DNA of 48,003 bases, taken from positions 1 to 48,003 of the forward strand of contig WFZA01000050.1 of NCBI GenBank assembly GCA_015489815.1, in the 5' to 3' direction. Each line of letters starts with the position of its first letter. Within the stretch, counting starts at the first letter, position 1. The notes under the pieces were generated by a model, which did not search any database, was not told the origin of the DNA, and saw only the letters and a program-made list of their open reading frames with translations. Source of the DNA: Caldisericales bacterium. Lineage in GTDB: Bacteria; Caldisericota; Caldisericia; Caldisericales; Caldisericaceae. Positions 1 through 6,659 of the stretch are shown here, piece after piece. The translations under genes and the position numbers were made by a program.

Positions 1-59
1 AATGATAAGCTCATGAAATCACCTCTCTGGTAGACATCCAAAATTGTATCTAATTTCAT
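1..59 (-). CDS. N-terminus of probable transposase (partial)
   Basis: The ATG is at 59 on the minus strand, preceded by an AAGGAGGT Shine-Dalgarno. Nineteen codons are readable (start MKLDTILDVYQ, then RGDFMSLS) before the window ends. The identical start occurs at 47945-48003 on the other strand. The transposase assignment rests only on its position just inside a repeated element; no catalytic motif is visible. Confidence 0.55.
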   Translation of the reverse strand, partial: MKLDTILDVYQRGDFMSLS

Positions 60-151
60 TTTCTTCTACCTCCTTCATTCTATATGTTTTGAATAGATTT
101 TTACATGAGGCAACGATACCATTTCACATAGATTTTTGATGAGGCAATTCG
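1..151 (-). mobile_element. 5' end of an insertion sequence (left copy)
   Basis: These 151 bases are a perfect reverse complement of the last 151 bases of the window (47853-48003); identity stops at base 152. Read on the minus strand, the unit contains two subterminal direct repeats starting TTGCCTCAT, a strong AGGAGGT ribosome binding site and the first codons of an ORF that runs off the edge. This is the layout of the terminal region of an insertion sequence. The family cannot be named from so short a piece. Flush placement at both window ends suggests that the assembly stopped in this repeat. Confidence 0.8.
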
Positions 152-156
152 CTTAC

Positions 157-187
157 TTGACAGGAATGCGAAAGTAATTATTATATA
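157..187 (+). promoter_or_regulatory. rpsT promoter abutting the insertion sequence
   Basis: TTGACA lies at 157-162, and an AT-rich -10 region follows at about 181-187 (TTATAT or TATATA, spacing 18-19). An AGGAGGT ribosome binding site precedes the ATG at 217. The -35 box begins only 5 bp after the insertion-sequence edge at 151, so the element lies directly against the promoter without disrupting the hexamers. Confidence 0.6.
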
Positions 188-216
188 ACAGAATTTATCT
201 AATAGGAGGTAAATGG

Positions 217-474
217 ATGCCGATATTAAAAGCTTCTAAAAAAGCAGCAAGGAAAAGTGAGAAAAGAAGAGAAAGAAACCAATATTATAAGGTTGCTCTT
301 AAGAAAGCACTTGATTTTGCTAAAAAGAGTAATTATTCTGAGGAGAAAGTGCAGGAAGCAATTAAAGTTATTGATAAATTAGAGGCAAAAGGAATTCTGC
401 ATAAAAATACTGCTGCAAGGAAGAAATCTAAACTTATGGCGGCTTTCAACAAAGCTAAAAACTCCGCCGCTTAA
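217..474 (+). CDS. rpsT: 30S ribosomal protein S20
   Basis: An 85-residue, highly basic protein with the S20 pattern: N-terminal MPILKASKKAARKSEKRR, a long helical middle and a C-terminal segment with HKNTAARKKSKL. S20 is a primary 16S rRNA-binding protein of the small subunit. Length is normal for the family. An AGGAGG site lies 7-8 bases upstream of the ATG. The gene converges on holA with 2 bases between stop codons, and its likely terminator lies inside the holA coding region. rpsT and holA are frequent neighbours in bacteria, usually in this convergent arrangement. Confidence 0.95.
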   Translation: MPILKASKKAARKSEKRRERNQYYKVALKKALDFAKKSNYSEEKVQEAIKVIDKLEAKGILHKNTAARKKSKLMAAFNKAKNSAA

Positions 475-476
475 AG

Positions 477-1454
477 TCAATAATTTTCTATAAAGAGTTT
501 TAGTGCAAGGGGAATCTCAATTTCCCCTTTTTTACTTTTCACATCTATATCTCTTAGTGTATGAAATTTTTCTATAATGTCGTTCAAATTTAAACTCTTT
601 GCTATGGGTAGAAGTTTTTTAACGACAAAAGATGGATGTATGTCTCCTTTTTGCGCTATTTCGCTAACGCGAGTATTGGTTAAAAGCAATTCTTTTATCG
701 TTGCAAGGTGCATAAATGAGCGAAGCAGTAGAGATAGAATTTGTTCAGGAGATGCATTCTCGTCTTTTGTAAATTTGTTGAATGTTTTTAATGCTTCTGA
801 TTTTTTGTTGCTTACTATAAGGTCAACTAAGTGAAATACCTTAATCTCAGGAATATATCTAACTACTATTTCTACATCTTTTTTTGAAATGACTTTTCTT
901 TCTTCCGTAAATAATGCGAGTTTTTTAATTTCTGAAGATATTATAAATAAGTCGCCGTCAAGTCTTTCCAGTAAGGCACTAACCGCTTCATTTTCGATTT
1001 TTTTGCCGTACACTTTAACTTTATCTCTTATCCACTTTTTTAACATGGCACTTGTTATAGAGTAATCGTCTACAATAATACTATCTTTTTCTAAGGGAGA
1101 TTGGGTAGTGGTTCCGCCAAAAAGAATAATTAAAACTGTGTCTTCTGGAATTTTCGTTTCGATGATTTTTTTGAAGTCGCGTTTTTTGATCTTTTCTGCA
1201 TTTCTAATTACGACTACCTTTCCGTTTCCGTATGGTGGGGATTTTAACGCATCGTACACTTCGTTTGTGGAGGTATTGTTACCTGTAATTATGATATAGT
1301 CAAAACTCTCGAAACCTTTTGTAATTTTTAGGCTTGCTATGTTTTGAATAATTTGCTTCTTCAGGTAATCTCCATTCTCACCTGTAAGGAGGTACAACCT
1401 GTGTACCTCCCCTTTTTTAATCTCCTTTAAGACGTCAATTGCTTTTTTTCTCAT
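477..1454 (-). CDS. holA: DNA polymerase III subunit delta
   Basis: A 325-residue protein with the HolA layout: an N-terminal P-loop-like region lacking a functional Walker A (YLLTGENGDYLKKQ), a central segment containing LERLDGDLFIISSEIKKL, and a helical C-terminal collar domain. Delta opens the sliding clamp as part of the clamp loader. The ATG lies 3 bases after the asnS stop, so translation is probably coupled to asnS. Length is typical. Its 3' end carries the rpsT terminator on the opposite strand. Confidence 0.85.
   Translation of the reverse strand: MRKKAIDVLKEIKKGEVHRLYLLTGENGDYLKKQIIQNIASLKITKGFESFDYIIITGNNTSTNEVYDALKSPPYGNGKVVVIRNAEKIKKRDFKKIIETKIPEDTVLIILFGGTTTQSPLEKDSIIVDDYSITSAMLKKWIRDKVKVYGKKIENEAVSALLERLDGDLFIISSEIKKLALFTEERKVISKKDVEIVVRYIPEIKVFHLVDLIVSNKKSEALKTFNKFTKDENASPEQILSLLLRSFMHLATIKELLLTNTRVSEIAQKGDIHPSFVVKKLLPIAKSLNLNDIIEKFHTLRDIDVKSKKGEIEIPLALKLFIENY
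507..534 (+). terminator. rpsT terminator inside holA
   Basis: AAGGGGAA (507-514) and TTCCCCTT (522-529) form a perfect 8-bp stem with a 7-base loop. A T run follows on the plus strand. It lies 33 bases after the rpsT stop and is at the same time sense codons of the convergent holA gene (the GEIEIPLA region). Confidence 0.75.
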
Positions 1455-1457
1455 CTA

Positions 1458-2741
1458 CTACGGATATATCTTATCAAGCAGTCTTGGGAAAGGAATAGTT
1501 TCTCTTACATGGGGTAGTTTTGCTATCCATGCAACCGTTCTTTCAAGGCCTATGCCGAATCCTCCGTGGGGAACACTGCCGTACTTTCTTAAGTCAAGAT
1601 ACCACTTATAGTCCTCTTCTGATAGGTTGTTTTCTTTTATGCGTTGCAATAAGAGATCGTAATCGTCTATTCTCTGGCTTCCTCCAATAATTTCTCCGTA
1701 TCCTTCCGGTGCAAGTAAGTCTGCAGCAAGAACTGTTTTAGGGTCGTCTGGGTCCGGTTTCATGTAGAATGCTTTTGACTCTACGGGAAAGTGGTGTACG
1801 AATACGGGTTTGTCAAATTCTGCTGCAAGGATTGTTTCTTCATCCCCTCCAAAGTCGTCTCCCCATTCTAAGTGTTTGCCGTGTTTTTCAAGTATTTCGA
1901 GGGCCTCTTTGTAGTGAATTTTTGGGAAGGGAGGTTCAATTCTTTCAAGTGGCTCAGTGGGTCTACCTATAATTTTTAATTCTTCTTTGCAATTATTTAG
2001 CACTTCTTTTACCACATAAGTTATCATATTTTCCTGCAACTTCATGTTTTCTTCGAATGTAATGTATGCAATTTCTGGCTCAAGCATCCAGAATTCCATT
2101 AAGTGCCTTCTTGTTTTAGATTTTTCTGCTCTAAATGTTGGGCCAAAGCAATAAACTTTGCCAAATGCCATTGCGGCTGCCTCCATATAAAGTTGCCCGC
2201 TTTGAGAAAGGAAAGCTGGTTTTCCAAAGTAGTCCGTTTCGAATAGAGTAGTAGAGCCTTCACAGGCATTTGGGGTAAGGATAGGTGCATCTACCAGAGT
2301 AAAGCCTTGTTTATCAAAAAAATCTCTAAGCGATTTTTCTATTCTGTGTCGTATCCTCAAGATAGCCCATTGCCTTTTTGATCTGAGCCAAAGGTGTCTA
2401 TGTTCCATTAAGAAACCTACACCGTGTTCCTTGGGCGTAATTGGATAGTCTTTCGTAAGTTGTATAACTTTAATGCCTTTTAATAAAAGTTCGTACCCGC
2501 CTGGTGCGCGTTTGTCCTCCCGAACTATTCCTTTTACAATTATTGAAGACTCTTGTGTGAGCTTTTTAACGGTATTAAATGTATCTTCTGAAACATCACT
2601 TTTTGAAACTACGGATTGCATAATGCCTGTTCCATCCCGTATTAATAAAAAGTGAATTTTTCCACTTGAGCGTATGTTATATACCCAACCTTTGATTTCT
2701 ACTTCTTTTCCTACATTTTCTTTTGCTTCGTTTATATACAT
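1458..2741 (-). CDS. asnS: Asparaginyl-tRNA synthetase
   Basis: A 427-residue class IIb synthetase. It has an N-terminal OB-fold anticodon-binding domain (about 1-100, with [12 protein letters not shown] at 18-29), motif 2 around 202-223 ([16 protein letters not shown]) and motif 3 near 396-405 ([10 protein letters not shown]). Asp-type specificity is less likely because the length and the compact N-terminus match bacterial AsnRS. A tRNA-Asn gene occurs in the same window at 39251. The ATG chosen fits the family N-terminus, but the strong AAGGAGGTGA lies about 19 bases upstream of it, which is unusually far. Confidence 0.92.
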   Translation of the reverse strand: MYINEAKENVGKEVEIKGWVYNIRSSGKIHFLLIRDGTGIMQSVVSKSDVSEDTFNTVKKLTQESSIIVKGIVREDKRAPGGYELLLKGIKVIQLTKDYPITPKEHGVGFLMEHRHLWLRSKRQWAILRIRHRIEKSLRDFFDKQGFTLVDAPILTPNACEGSTTLFETDYFGKPAFLSQSGQLYMEAAAMAFGKVYCFGPTFRAEKSKTRRHLMEFWMLEPEIAYITFEENMKLQENMITYVVKEVLNNCKEELKIIGRPTEPLERIEPPFPKIHYKEALEILEKHGKHLEWGDDFGGDEETILAAEFDKPVFVHHFPVESKAFYMKPDPDDPKTVLAADLLAPEGYGEIIGGSQRIDDYDLLLQRIKENNLSEEDYKWYLDLRKYGSVPHGGFGIGLERTVAWIAKLPHVRETIPFPRLLDKIYP

Positions 2742-2787
2742 TTCTATCCCGGTTAGGGTTCACCTCCTTGAATTATGGTTTGGGAAA

Positions 2788-2816
2788 ATTTTACAACAAT
2801 AACTATAAAAAGTCAA
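2788..2816 (-). promoter_or_regulatory. asnS-holA promoter
   Basis: On the minus strand TTGACT (2816-2811) and TAAAAT (2793-2788) are separated by exactly 17 bases. The predicted start near 2781 gives a leader of about 40 bases that contains the AAGGAGGTG sequence. Confidence 0.65.
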
Positions 2817-2828
2817 ATGATTGTAGGA

Positions 2829-3257
2829 TTATATATCGTTCTTTTCGGCTCTGCACGCCGGGCATATAGGATAGGGAGGTATGTATTGTATAAGAATCTC
2901 TCGGGCTATATTAATCGTATCTATTACATTGCCGTTATAAGTAAATACATCTAATTCTTTGAGATCTACATCCCTTTCTCGAGATTGGCTGGTTGCAAAA
3001 CTTTTTGGTATGTAGGTTTCAGAAAAATTAATTTTAAACTTTTGAACAAATTTGTTAAGGCATCGAACGCATACGAGTTCAACTTCCGCGTATAATGTCC
3101 CTTCAAAGTAAATTTCTTCACTTCCAGCATATTTGAGCAAACCTTTTAATATTGCGGGCTTAACAAGTTTTGCATTTTCTCCGATACCTTTAATATCTAT
3201 CTGTTCTTCTATATTAAGTATGTTATTATTCCTGATCTTCGCTATCGGAATCTTCAT
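2829..3257 (-). CDS. YceD/DUF177 family protein
   Basis: A 142-residue protein with the DUF177 signature: CVRCLNKF in the middle followed by an acidic, beta-rich stretch, and a second cysteine pair (CPAC) near the C-terminus. Members are linked to 23S rRNA and large-subunit accumulation and commonly sit next to rpmF. No rpmF follows here. The first bases overlap the end of the upstream coiled-coil gene by 32 bases, so the two are probably co-expressed in the coaD cluster. Confidence 0.75.
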   Translation of the reverse strand: MKIPIAKIRNNNILNIEEQIDIKGIGENAKLVKPAILKGLLKYAGSEEIYFEGTLYAEVELVCVRCLNKFVQKFKINFSETYIPKSFATSQSRERDVDLKELDVFTYNGNVIDTINIAREILIQYIPPYPICPACRAEKNDI

Positions 3258-3738
3258 ATGTAAGACTATCCTTTCCTTTCTGAATAATTACTTTTGCTTT
3301 TTCTAATACCCCATTTGCCTGTTCTAAAACTCTTATAGCATAATTTTCTGCATCTTTTATAATGCCGTTTGCCTCTTTTCTTGCTTCTTTTAAAATTCTT
3401 TCTCTCTCTGCATTTGCTTGTTTTGTAATTTCAGACTGAGAAACTAATCTTTCTTTTTCTTCTTTTGCCTTTTGAAGTATTTCGTCTCTTTTCCTGAATG
3501 CATCTTGCAGAATTTCTTCTTTTTTCTTGTCTACGAAAAAAGCACTCTTCATCTCGTCCGGAATTAGTTGCTCTATCGTGTTGATTTTGCTTAATATTTC
3601 AGTTCTATCAATGCTTACATACTTAGAAAAGGGGACTCGTTTAGCATTAAGTACTATTTTTCTCAGTTCGTCGATTTCTTTTAACACGGATTTTTCTTTC
3701 ATTTTACCACCTTCTCTGCTAATTTTTTTGTTGCGCAT
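3226..3738 (-). CDS. Coiled-coil protein of unknown function
   Basis: A 170-residue soluble protein. The central two thirds are an almost continuous charged helix with repeated KAKEEKERL- and ERILKEARKEA-type segments, resembling ATP-synthase b-subunit or DivIVA-like coiled coils, but no membrane anchor is present. The acidic tail (YEDSDSEDQE) ends the protein. It overlaps coaD by 40 bases and the DUF177 gene by 32. An internal Met at residue 13, which would shorten the coaD overlap to about 4 bases, follows a possible GGAGG-like sequence and may be the true start. No specific function is assigned. Confidence 0.7.
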   Translation of the reverse strand: MRNKKISREGGKMKEKSVLKEIDELRKIVLNAKRVPFSKYVSIDRTEILSKINTIEQLIPDEMKSAFFVDKKKEEILQDAFRKRDEILQKAKEEKERLVSQSEITKQANAERERILKEARKEANGIIKDAENYAIRVLEQANGVLEKAKVIIQKGKDSLTYEDSDSEDQE

Positions 3739-4181
3739 TCTGGAACAAACATTGAAGTATCTCCGCCATAAGAAGCAATTTCTCTAACAAGGCTTGAGCT
3801 TAAAAATATAAATTCTCTGCTACTCATTACGAAAACTGTTTCTACTTCTTTGTAAAGCATGCTATTTGTAAGAGCCATTTGAAATTCGTAGTCAAAGTCT
3901 GATACTGCTCTTAATCCTCGTAAAATGAATTTTACATCGTTCTTTTTAAGGAATTCAACGAGTAGTCCGTTTAGTGGTTTTACGATAACATTTTTGACAC
4001 CTTTTGTGGCACATTTTACTAATTCTATCCTTTCGTTTATATTAAATAAAGTGTGCTTTTCCTTGCGCTCTGCGACGAGAATTATAAGAGTGTCGAAAAT
4101 TTCGGCCCCTCTCTTTATTACATCAAGGTGTCCATTTGTTATCGGGTCAAAAGTCCCCGGGTAAACGGCTATTTTTTCCAT
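3699..4181 (-). CDS. coaD: Phosphopantetheine adenylyltransferase
   Basis: About 160 residues with the nucleotidyltransferase signature YPGTFDPITNGHLD at the N-terminus, RGLRAVSDFDYE in the middle and SSSLVREIA near the end. It makes dephospho-CoA from phosphopantetheine and ATP. The longer reading (start 4196) adds five residues that do not match the family. The ATG at 4181 is preferred because the family begins just before the YPGTFDP motif and because a TATAAT box ends six bases upstream of it, predicting a leaderless mRNA. It is the first gene of a coaD, coiled-coil, DUF177 cluster. Confidence 0.92.
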   Translation of the reverse strand: MEKIAVYPGTFDPITNGHLDVIKRGAEIFDTLIILVAERKEKHTLFNINERIELVKCATKGVKNVIVKPLNGLLVEFLKKNDVKFILRGLRAVSDFDYEFQMALTNSMLYKEVETVFVMSSREFIFLSSSLVREIASYGGDTSMFVPECATKKLAEKVVK

Positions 4182-4187
4182 GTTTAA

Positions 4188-4216
4188 ATTATACAATGAT
4201 TGCTAAGTGTTTGCAA
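4188..4216 (-). promoter_or_regulatory. coaD promoter, predicted leaderless
   Basis: On the minus strand TTGCAA (4216-4211), a 17-base spacer and a perfect TATAAT (4193-4188). Only six bases separate the -10 box from the coaD ATG at 4181, so transcription should start at or next to the A of the ATG. There is no Shine-Dalgarno. Confidence 0.7.
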
Positions 4217-4239
4217 ATTTATCGTGGATAATAAAAATG

Positions 4240-4268
4240 TTGCAAATAATAACTGTTTTAGGTAAAAT
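4240..4268 (+). promoter_or_regulatory. PASTA-rpe promoter, predicted leaderless
   Basis: TTGCAA (4240-4245), a 17-base spacer and TAAAAT (4263-4268), with six bases to the ATG at 4275. This mirrors the divergent coaD promoter in -35 sequence, spacing and distance to ATG. Confidence 0.7.
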
Positions 4269-4274
4269 ACTGTT

Positions 4275-4958
4275 ATGAAAAAGATAATAATATTGTTTCT
4301 TTTAATGGCTTTTGTTTTTATAGCATTACCTGGATGCCGTGCGACTAAAACTGTAAAACAGGTGAAAGTTCCTTCGATTCTCAATCTCAAAATAGAGCAG
4401 GCAGAAAAAGTCCTGGAAAAAGAAGGGTTAATATTGCAAGTAGTTTCATCAAGGTATTCTGAAACGGTGCCCTTGGATTGCATAATCTCTCAAAATCCTC
4501 GTGCAGGAGATGTAGTAAAAGAAGGAACTGTTATTAAAGCCATAATCAGTAATGGTTCAAAAAATGTAACCGTCCCAGATCTCGTTGGAAAGAGTTTTTC
4601 AGATGTGGTTGAAGTTTTGGGAACGATTGGGCTTCACATTGGGGATATCACGGAAAAGGAAGATAACAGTAAAGTAGGGACAATTCTTACTCAATTTCCT
4701 GCGGCTGGAACTGTGGTCGCGCCTGGTTCTTCGGTAAAGCTCACGGTTAGCCTTGGGCAATTTGTTACTATGCCAAATGTTATAGGTATGAATGTGGAGA
4801 AGGCAAAAGCTCTTTTAACGGCCCAGGGATTCAGGGTCTCTCACATTGATCAGACGGACATCGTAAAAGTCTCCGGACAGGTAGTCCTTTATCAATACCC
4901 AATGCCTGGCTTAAAAGTGAGAAAAGGCGTTGAAGTGAGGTTGAAAATTTCCCGATGA
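4275..4958 (+). CDS. Lipoprotein with three PASTA domains
   Basis: A 227-residue exported lipoprotein: an N-terminal hydrophobic signal ending in the lipobox LPGC (Cys21), then three consecutive PASTA repeats at about 30-95, 98-165 and 166-227. Each repeat starts with a V-x-(V/M)-P-(S/D/N) motif and ends in a G-x-x-(V/L)-x-x-G-type segment. PASTA domains bind peptidoglycan stem peptides or glycan strands and usually belong to Ser/Thr kinases or penicillin-binding proteins; here there is no kinase or enzyme domain. The stop overlaps the rpe ATG (ATGA), so the two are translationally coupled, an arrangement reminiscent of the prkC-rsgA-rpe region of Firmicutes. Confidence 0.85.
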   Translation: MKKIIILFLLMAFVFIALPGCRATKTVKQVKVPSILNLKIEQAEKVLEKEGLILQVVSSRYSETVPLDCIISQNPRAGDVVKEGTVIKAIISNGSKNVTVPDLVGKSFSDVVEVLGTIGLHIGDITEKEDNSKVGTILTQFPAAGTVVAPGSSVKLTVSLGQFVTMPNVIGMNVEKAKALLTAQGFRVSHIDQTDIVKVSGQVVLYQYPMPGLKVRKGVEVRLKISR

Positions 4959-5611
4959 ACTTTGTAACTGCACCTTCTATACTTTCTGCTGATTTCTCTT
5001 GTTTAGAATCTGAAATTAAAAAAATCGAACAAATTCCTGATAGTTGGGTGCACATAGATGTAATGGATGGACACTTCGTCCCTAATTTAACATTTGGTTC
5101 CTGTGTGATAAAAAGCATAAGAAAAAAGACGAGCCTATTTTTTGATGCGCACCTTATGGTTGATAATCCGTCCTCTTTTCTTGAAGAGTTTGCAGATGCA
5201 GGTGTTAATGCAATCACTTTTCACATTGAAGAAACTCACTTTCCTTTGCGGTTAGTAAAAGAGATTAAAGCGCTGGGCTTAAAAGTAGGCGTTTCTTTAA
5301 ATCCAGTGACTCCTATAAGCATGGTGTATCATCTGCTTCCGTTGATAGACATTTTGCTTGTTATGAGTGTGGAGCCTGGTTTTTCCGGGCAAAAGTTCAT
5401 CCCATTTTCTATTGATAAAATTCAAGAAGCAAATAGAATTAGAAAAGAACAAAATTTACATTTTTTGATATCTGTAGACGGAGGAATTAACCAAGATACT
5501 GCAGAAAGAGTACTATCAAGTGGTGCTGACATTCTCGTTATGGGAAGTTTCTTTTTTAAAAATGATTTTTCGTTTGTAAAAAACTTTTTGTCTACTCTAC
5601 GAGAAAGGTAA
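4955..5611 (+). CDS. rpe: Ribulose-phosphate 3-epimerase
   Basis: A 218-residue TIM-barrel enzyme interconverting ribulose-5-phosphate and xylulose-5-phosphate in the pentose phosphate pathway. Visible family motifs are APSILSADF (N-terminus), HIDVMDGHFVPNLTFG (metal and catalytic Asp), DAHLMV, VEPGFSGQKF and SVDGGIN (second catalytic Asp). Length is typical. It overlaps the PASTA gene by 4 bases and has no independent promoter that I can see. Confidence 0.93.
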   Translation: MNFVTAPSILSADFSCLESEIKKIEQIPDSWVHIDVMDGHFVPNLTFGSCVIKSIRKKTSLFFDAHLMVDNPSSFLEEFADAGVNAITFHIEETHFPLRLVKEIKALGLKVGVSLNPVTPISMVYHLLPLIDILLVMSVEPGFSGQKFIPFSIDKIQEANRIRKEQNLHFLISVDGGINQDTAERVLSSGADILVMGSFFFKNDFSFVKNFLSTLRER

Positions 5612-5632
5612 ATATTTTTGCGTTAAATAAAA

Positions 5633-5656
5633 ATACCCTCTTTAGTAAGAGGGTAT
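5633..5656 (-). terminator. trxA operon terminator
   Basis: A perfect 10-bp stem (5633-5642 with 5647-5656) around the loop TAGT. On the minus strand it is followed by TTTTTATTT, so it best serves the trxA transcript. It may also slow plus-strand rpe transcripts, but no T tract follows on that strand. Confidence 0.75.
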
Positions 5657-5674
5657 AAACCATAAAAGAATACC

Positions 5675-5998
5675 TTAATTTAGTATGAGTACTTTATCGA
5701 GTTTTGCTTCTATTACTCTTTTGGGCACTGCTCCTACGATCTGATCGACGAGTTTGCCGTTTGAAAAAATCATAAGAGTAGGAATGCTCATAATACCGTA
5801 TTGAATCGTAATATTTTGATTGTCGTCAACATTTATTCTTACGACTTTTAGTTTTCCTGATTTTTCTTTCTCTATTTCTTCAACAATTGGCTCTACCATT
5901 TTACAGGGAACGCACCATTCTGCCCAGAAATCTACGAGAACGGGGATAGGAGAATTTAATACTTCTTCTTTGAAGTTGGATTCGTTTACCTCTATCAT
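5675..5998 (-). CDS. trxA: Thioredoxin
   Basis: A 107-residue thioredoxin with the fold's landmarks: DFWAEWCVPCKM (redox cysteines at 29 and 32) and the cis-proline motif SIPTLMIF. The active site is WCVPC rather than the common WCGPC. No signal peptide, so it is cytoplasmic. A good ribosome binding site (AGGAGG) precedes the ATG. It lies 8 bases after the tlpA-like gene, so the two form one reducing operon. Confidence 0.92.
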   Translation of the reverse strand: MIEVNESNFKEEVLNSPIPVLVDFWAEWCVPCKMVEPIVEEIEKEKSGKLKVVRINVDDNQNITIQYGIMSIPTLMIFSNGKLVDQIVGAVPKRVIEAKLDKVLILN

Positions 5999-6006
5999 GG
6001 TTCCTC

Positions 6007-6594
6007 CTAATTTTCTTTGAGAAGTGCTTCTATTTCGTCACTAAATGTTTTTTCCATGTTTGGATTATAGCCAACAACCACTTTTGCAATCCTTCCGTGC
6101 TTGTCAATAAAGAAAAATCTTGGTATACTTGTCGCACCGTACTGGCTTGCTACTGCACCGTTTGGGTCGCTAATTACGAGATATGTAATGCCTTTCTCTT
6201 TTATAAACTGTTCTACCTTTTGCCTGCTTGCTTGATTATCCAGGTTTACACCTATTACAACAACTCCCTTGTCTTTGAATTTGTTATATATTGCCTCTAC
6301 ATGTGGGATAGTCATTCTGCAAGGACCGCACCAGGTTGCCCAGAAGTCTATCAAAACTACTTTGCCTTTTAAATCCGATAGGTGAACTATCTTTCCGTCT
6401 GCATTTTGCCATGAAAAGTCAGGCGCAATTTGCCTTTTACTTTCTGTACTACCCGTATTATTAGAATTGTTCGTTCCAGAAGTTGCACTCGTGTTATTTC
6501 CAGTATTGTTGTTTGTGCTACTATTACTACACCCTACAAAAATTGGCACGATTAACAACAGTGCAAGTATTATAACAAGAATCTTTTTTCTCAT
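6007..6594 (-). CDS. TlpA/ResA-like thiol-disulfide oxidoreductase lipoprotein
   Basis: A 195-residue protein with a hydrophobic signal and lipobox VGC (Cys22), a Ser/Thr/Asn-rich linker to about residue 52, then an AhpC-TSA/Redoxin domain with FWATWCGPC (88-92) and the cis-Pro region TSIPRFFFID. It is probably anchored outside the membrane and reduces or matures extracytoplasmic thiols, for example in cytochrome or exported-protein maturation. It is the first gene of a two-gene unit with trxA. Confidence 0.87.
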   Translation of the reverse strand: MRKKILVIILALLLIVPIFVGCSNSSTNNNTGNNTSATSGTNNSNNTGSTESKRQIAPDFSWQNADGKIVHLSDLKGKVVLIDFWATWCGPCRMTIPHVEAIYNKFKDKGVVVIGVNLDNQASRQKVEQFIKEKGITYLVISDPNGAVASQYGATSIPRFFFIDKHGRIAKVVVGYNPNMEKTFSDEIEALLKEN

Positions 6595-6624
6595 CTCGTT
6601 CTCCTTTCCTAATTTCTGGATTTC

Positions 6625-6653
6625 ATTATATCAAATTTAAAAATTGAGGTCAA
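6625..6653 (-). promoter_or_regulatory. Promoter of the tlpA-like/trxA unit
   Basis: TTGACC (6653-6648), a 17-base spacer and a perfect TATAAT (6630-6625) on the minus strand. It is followed by an AAGGAG ribosome binding site ahead of the ATG at 6594. Confidence 0.7.
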
Positions 6654-6659
6654 GCAAAT

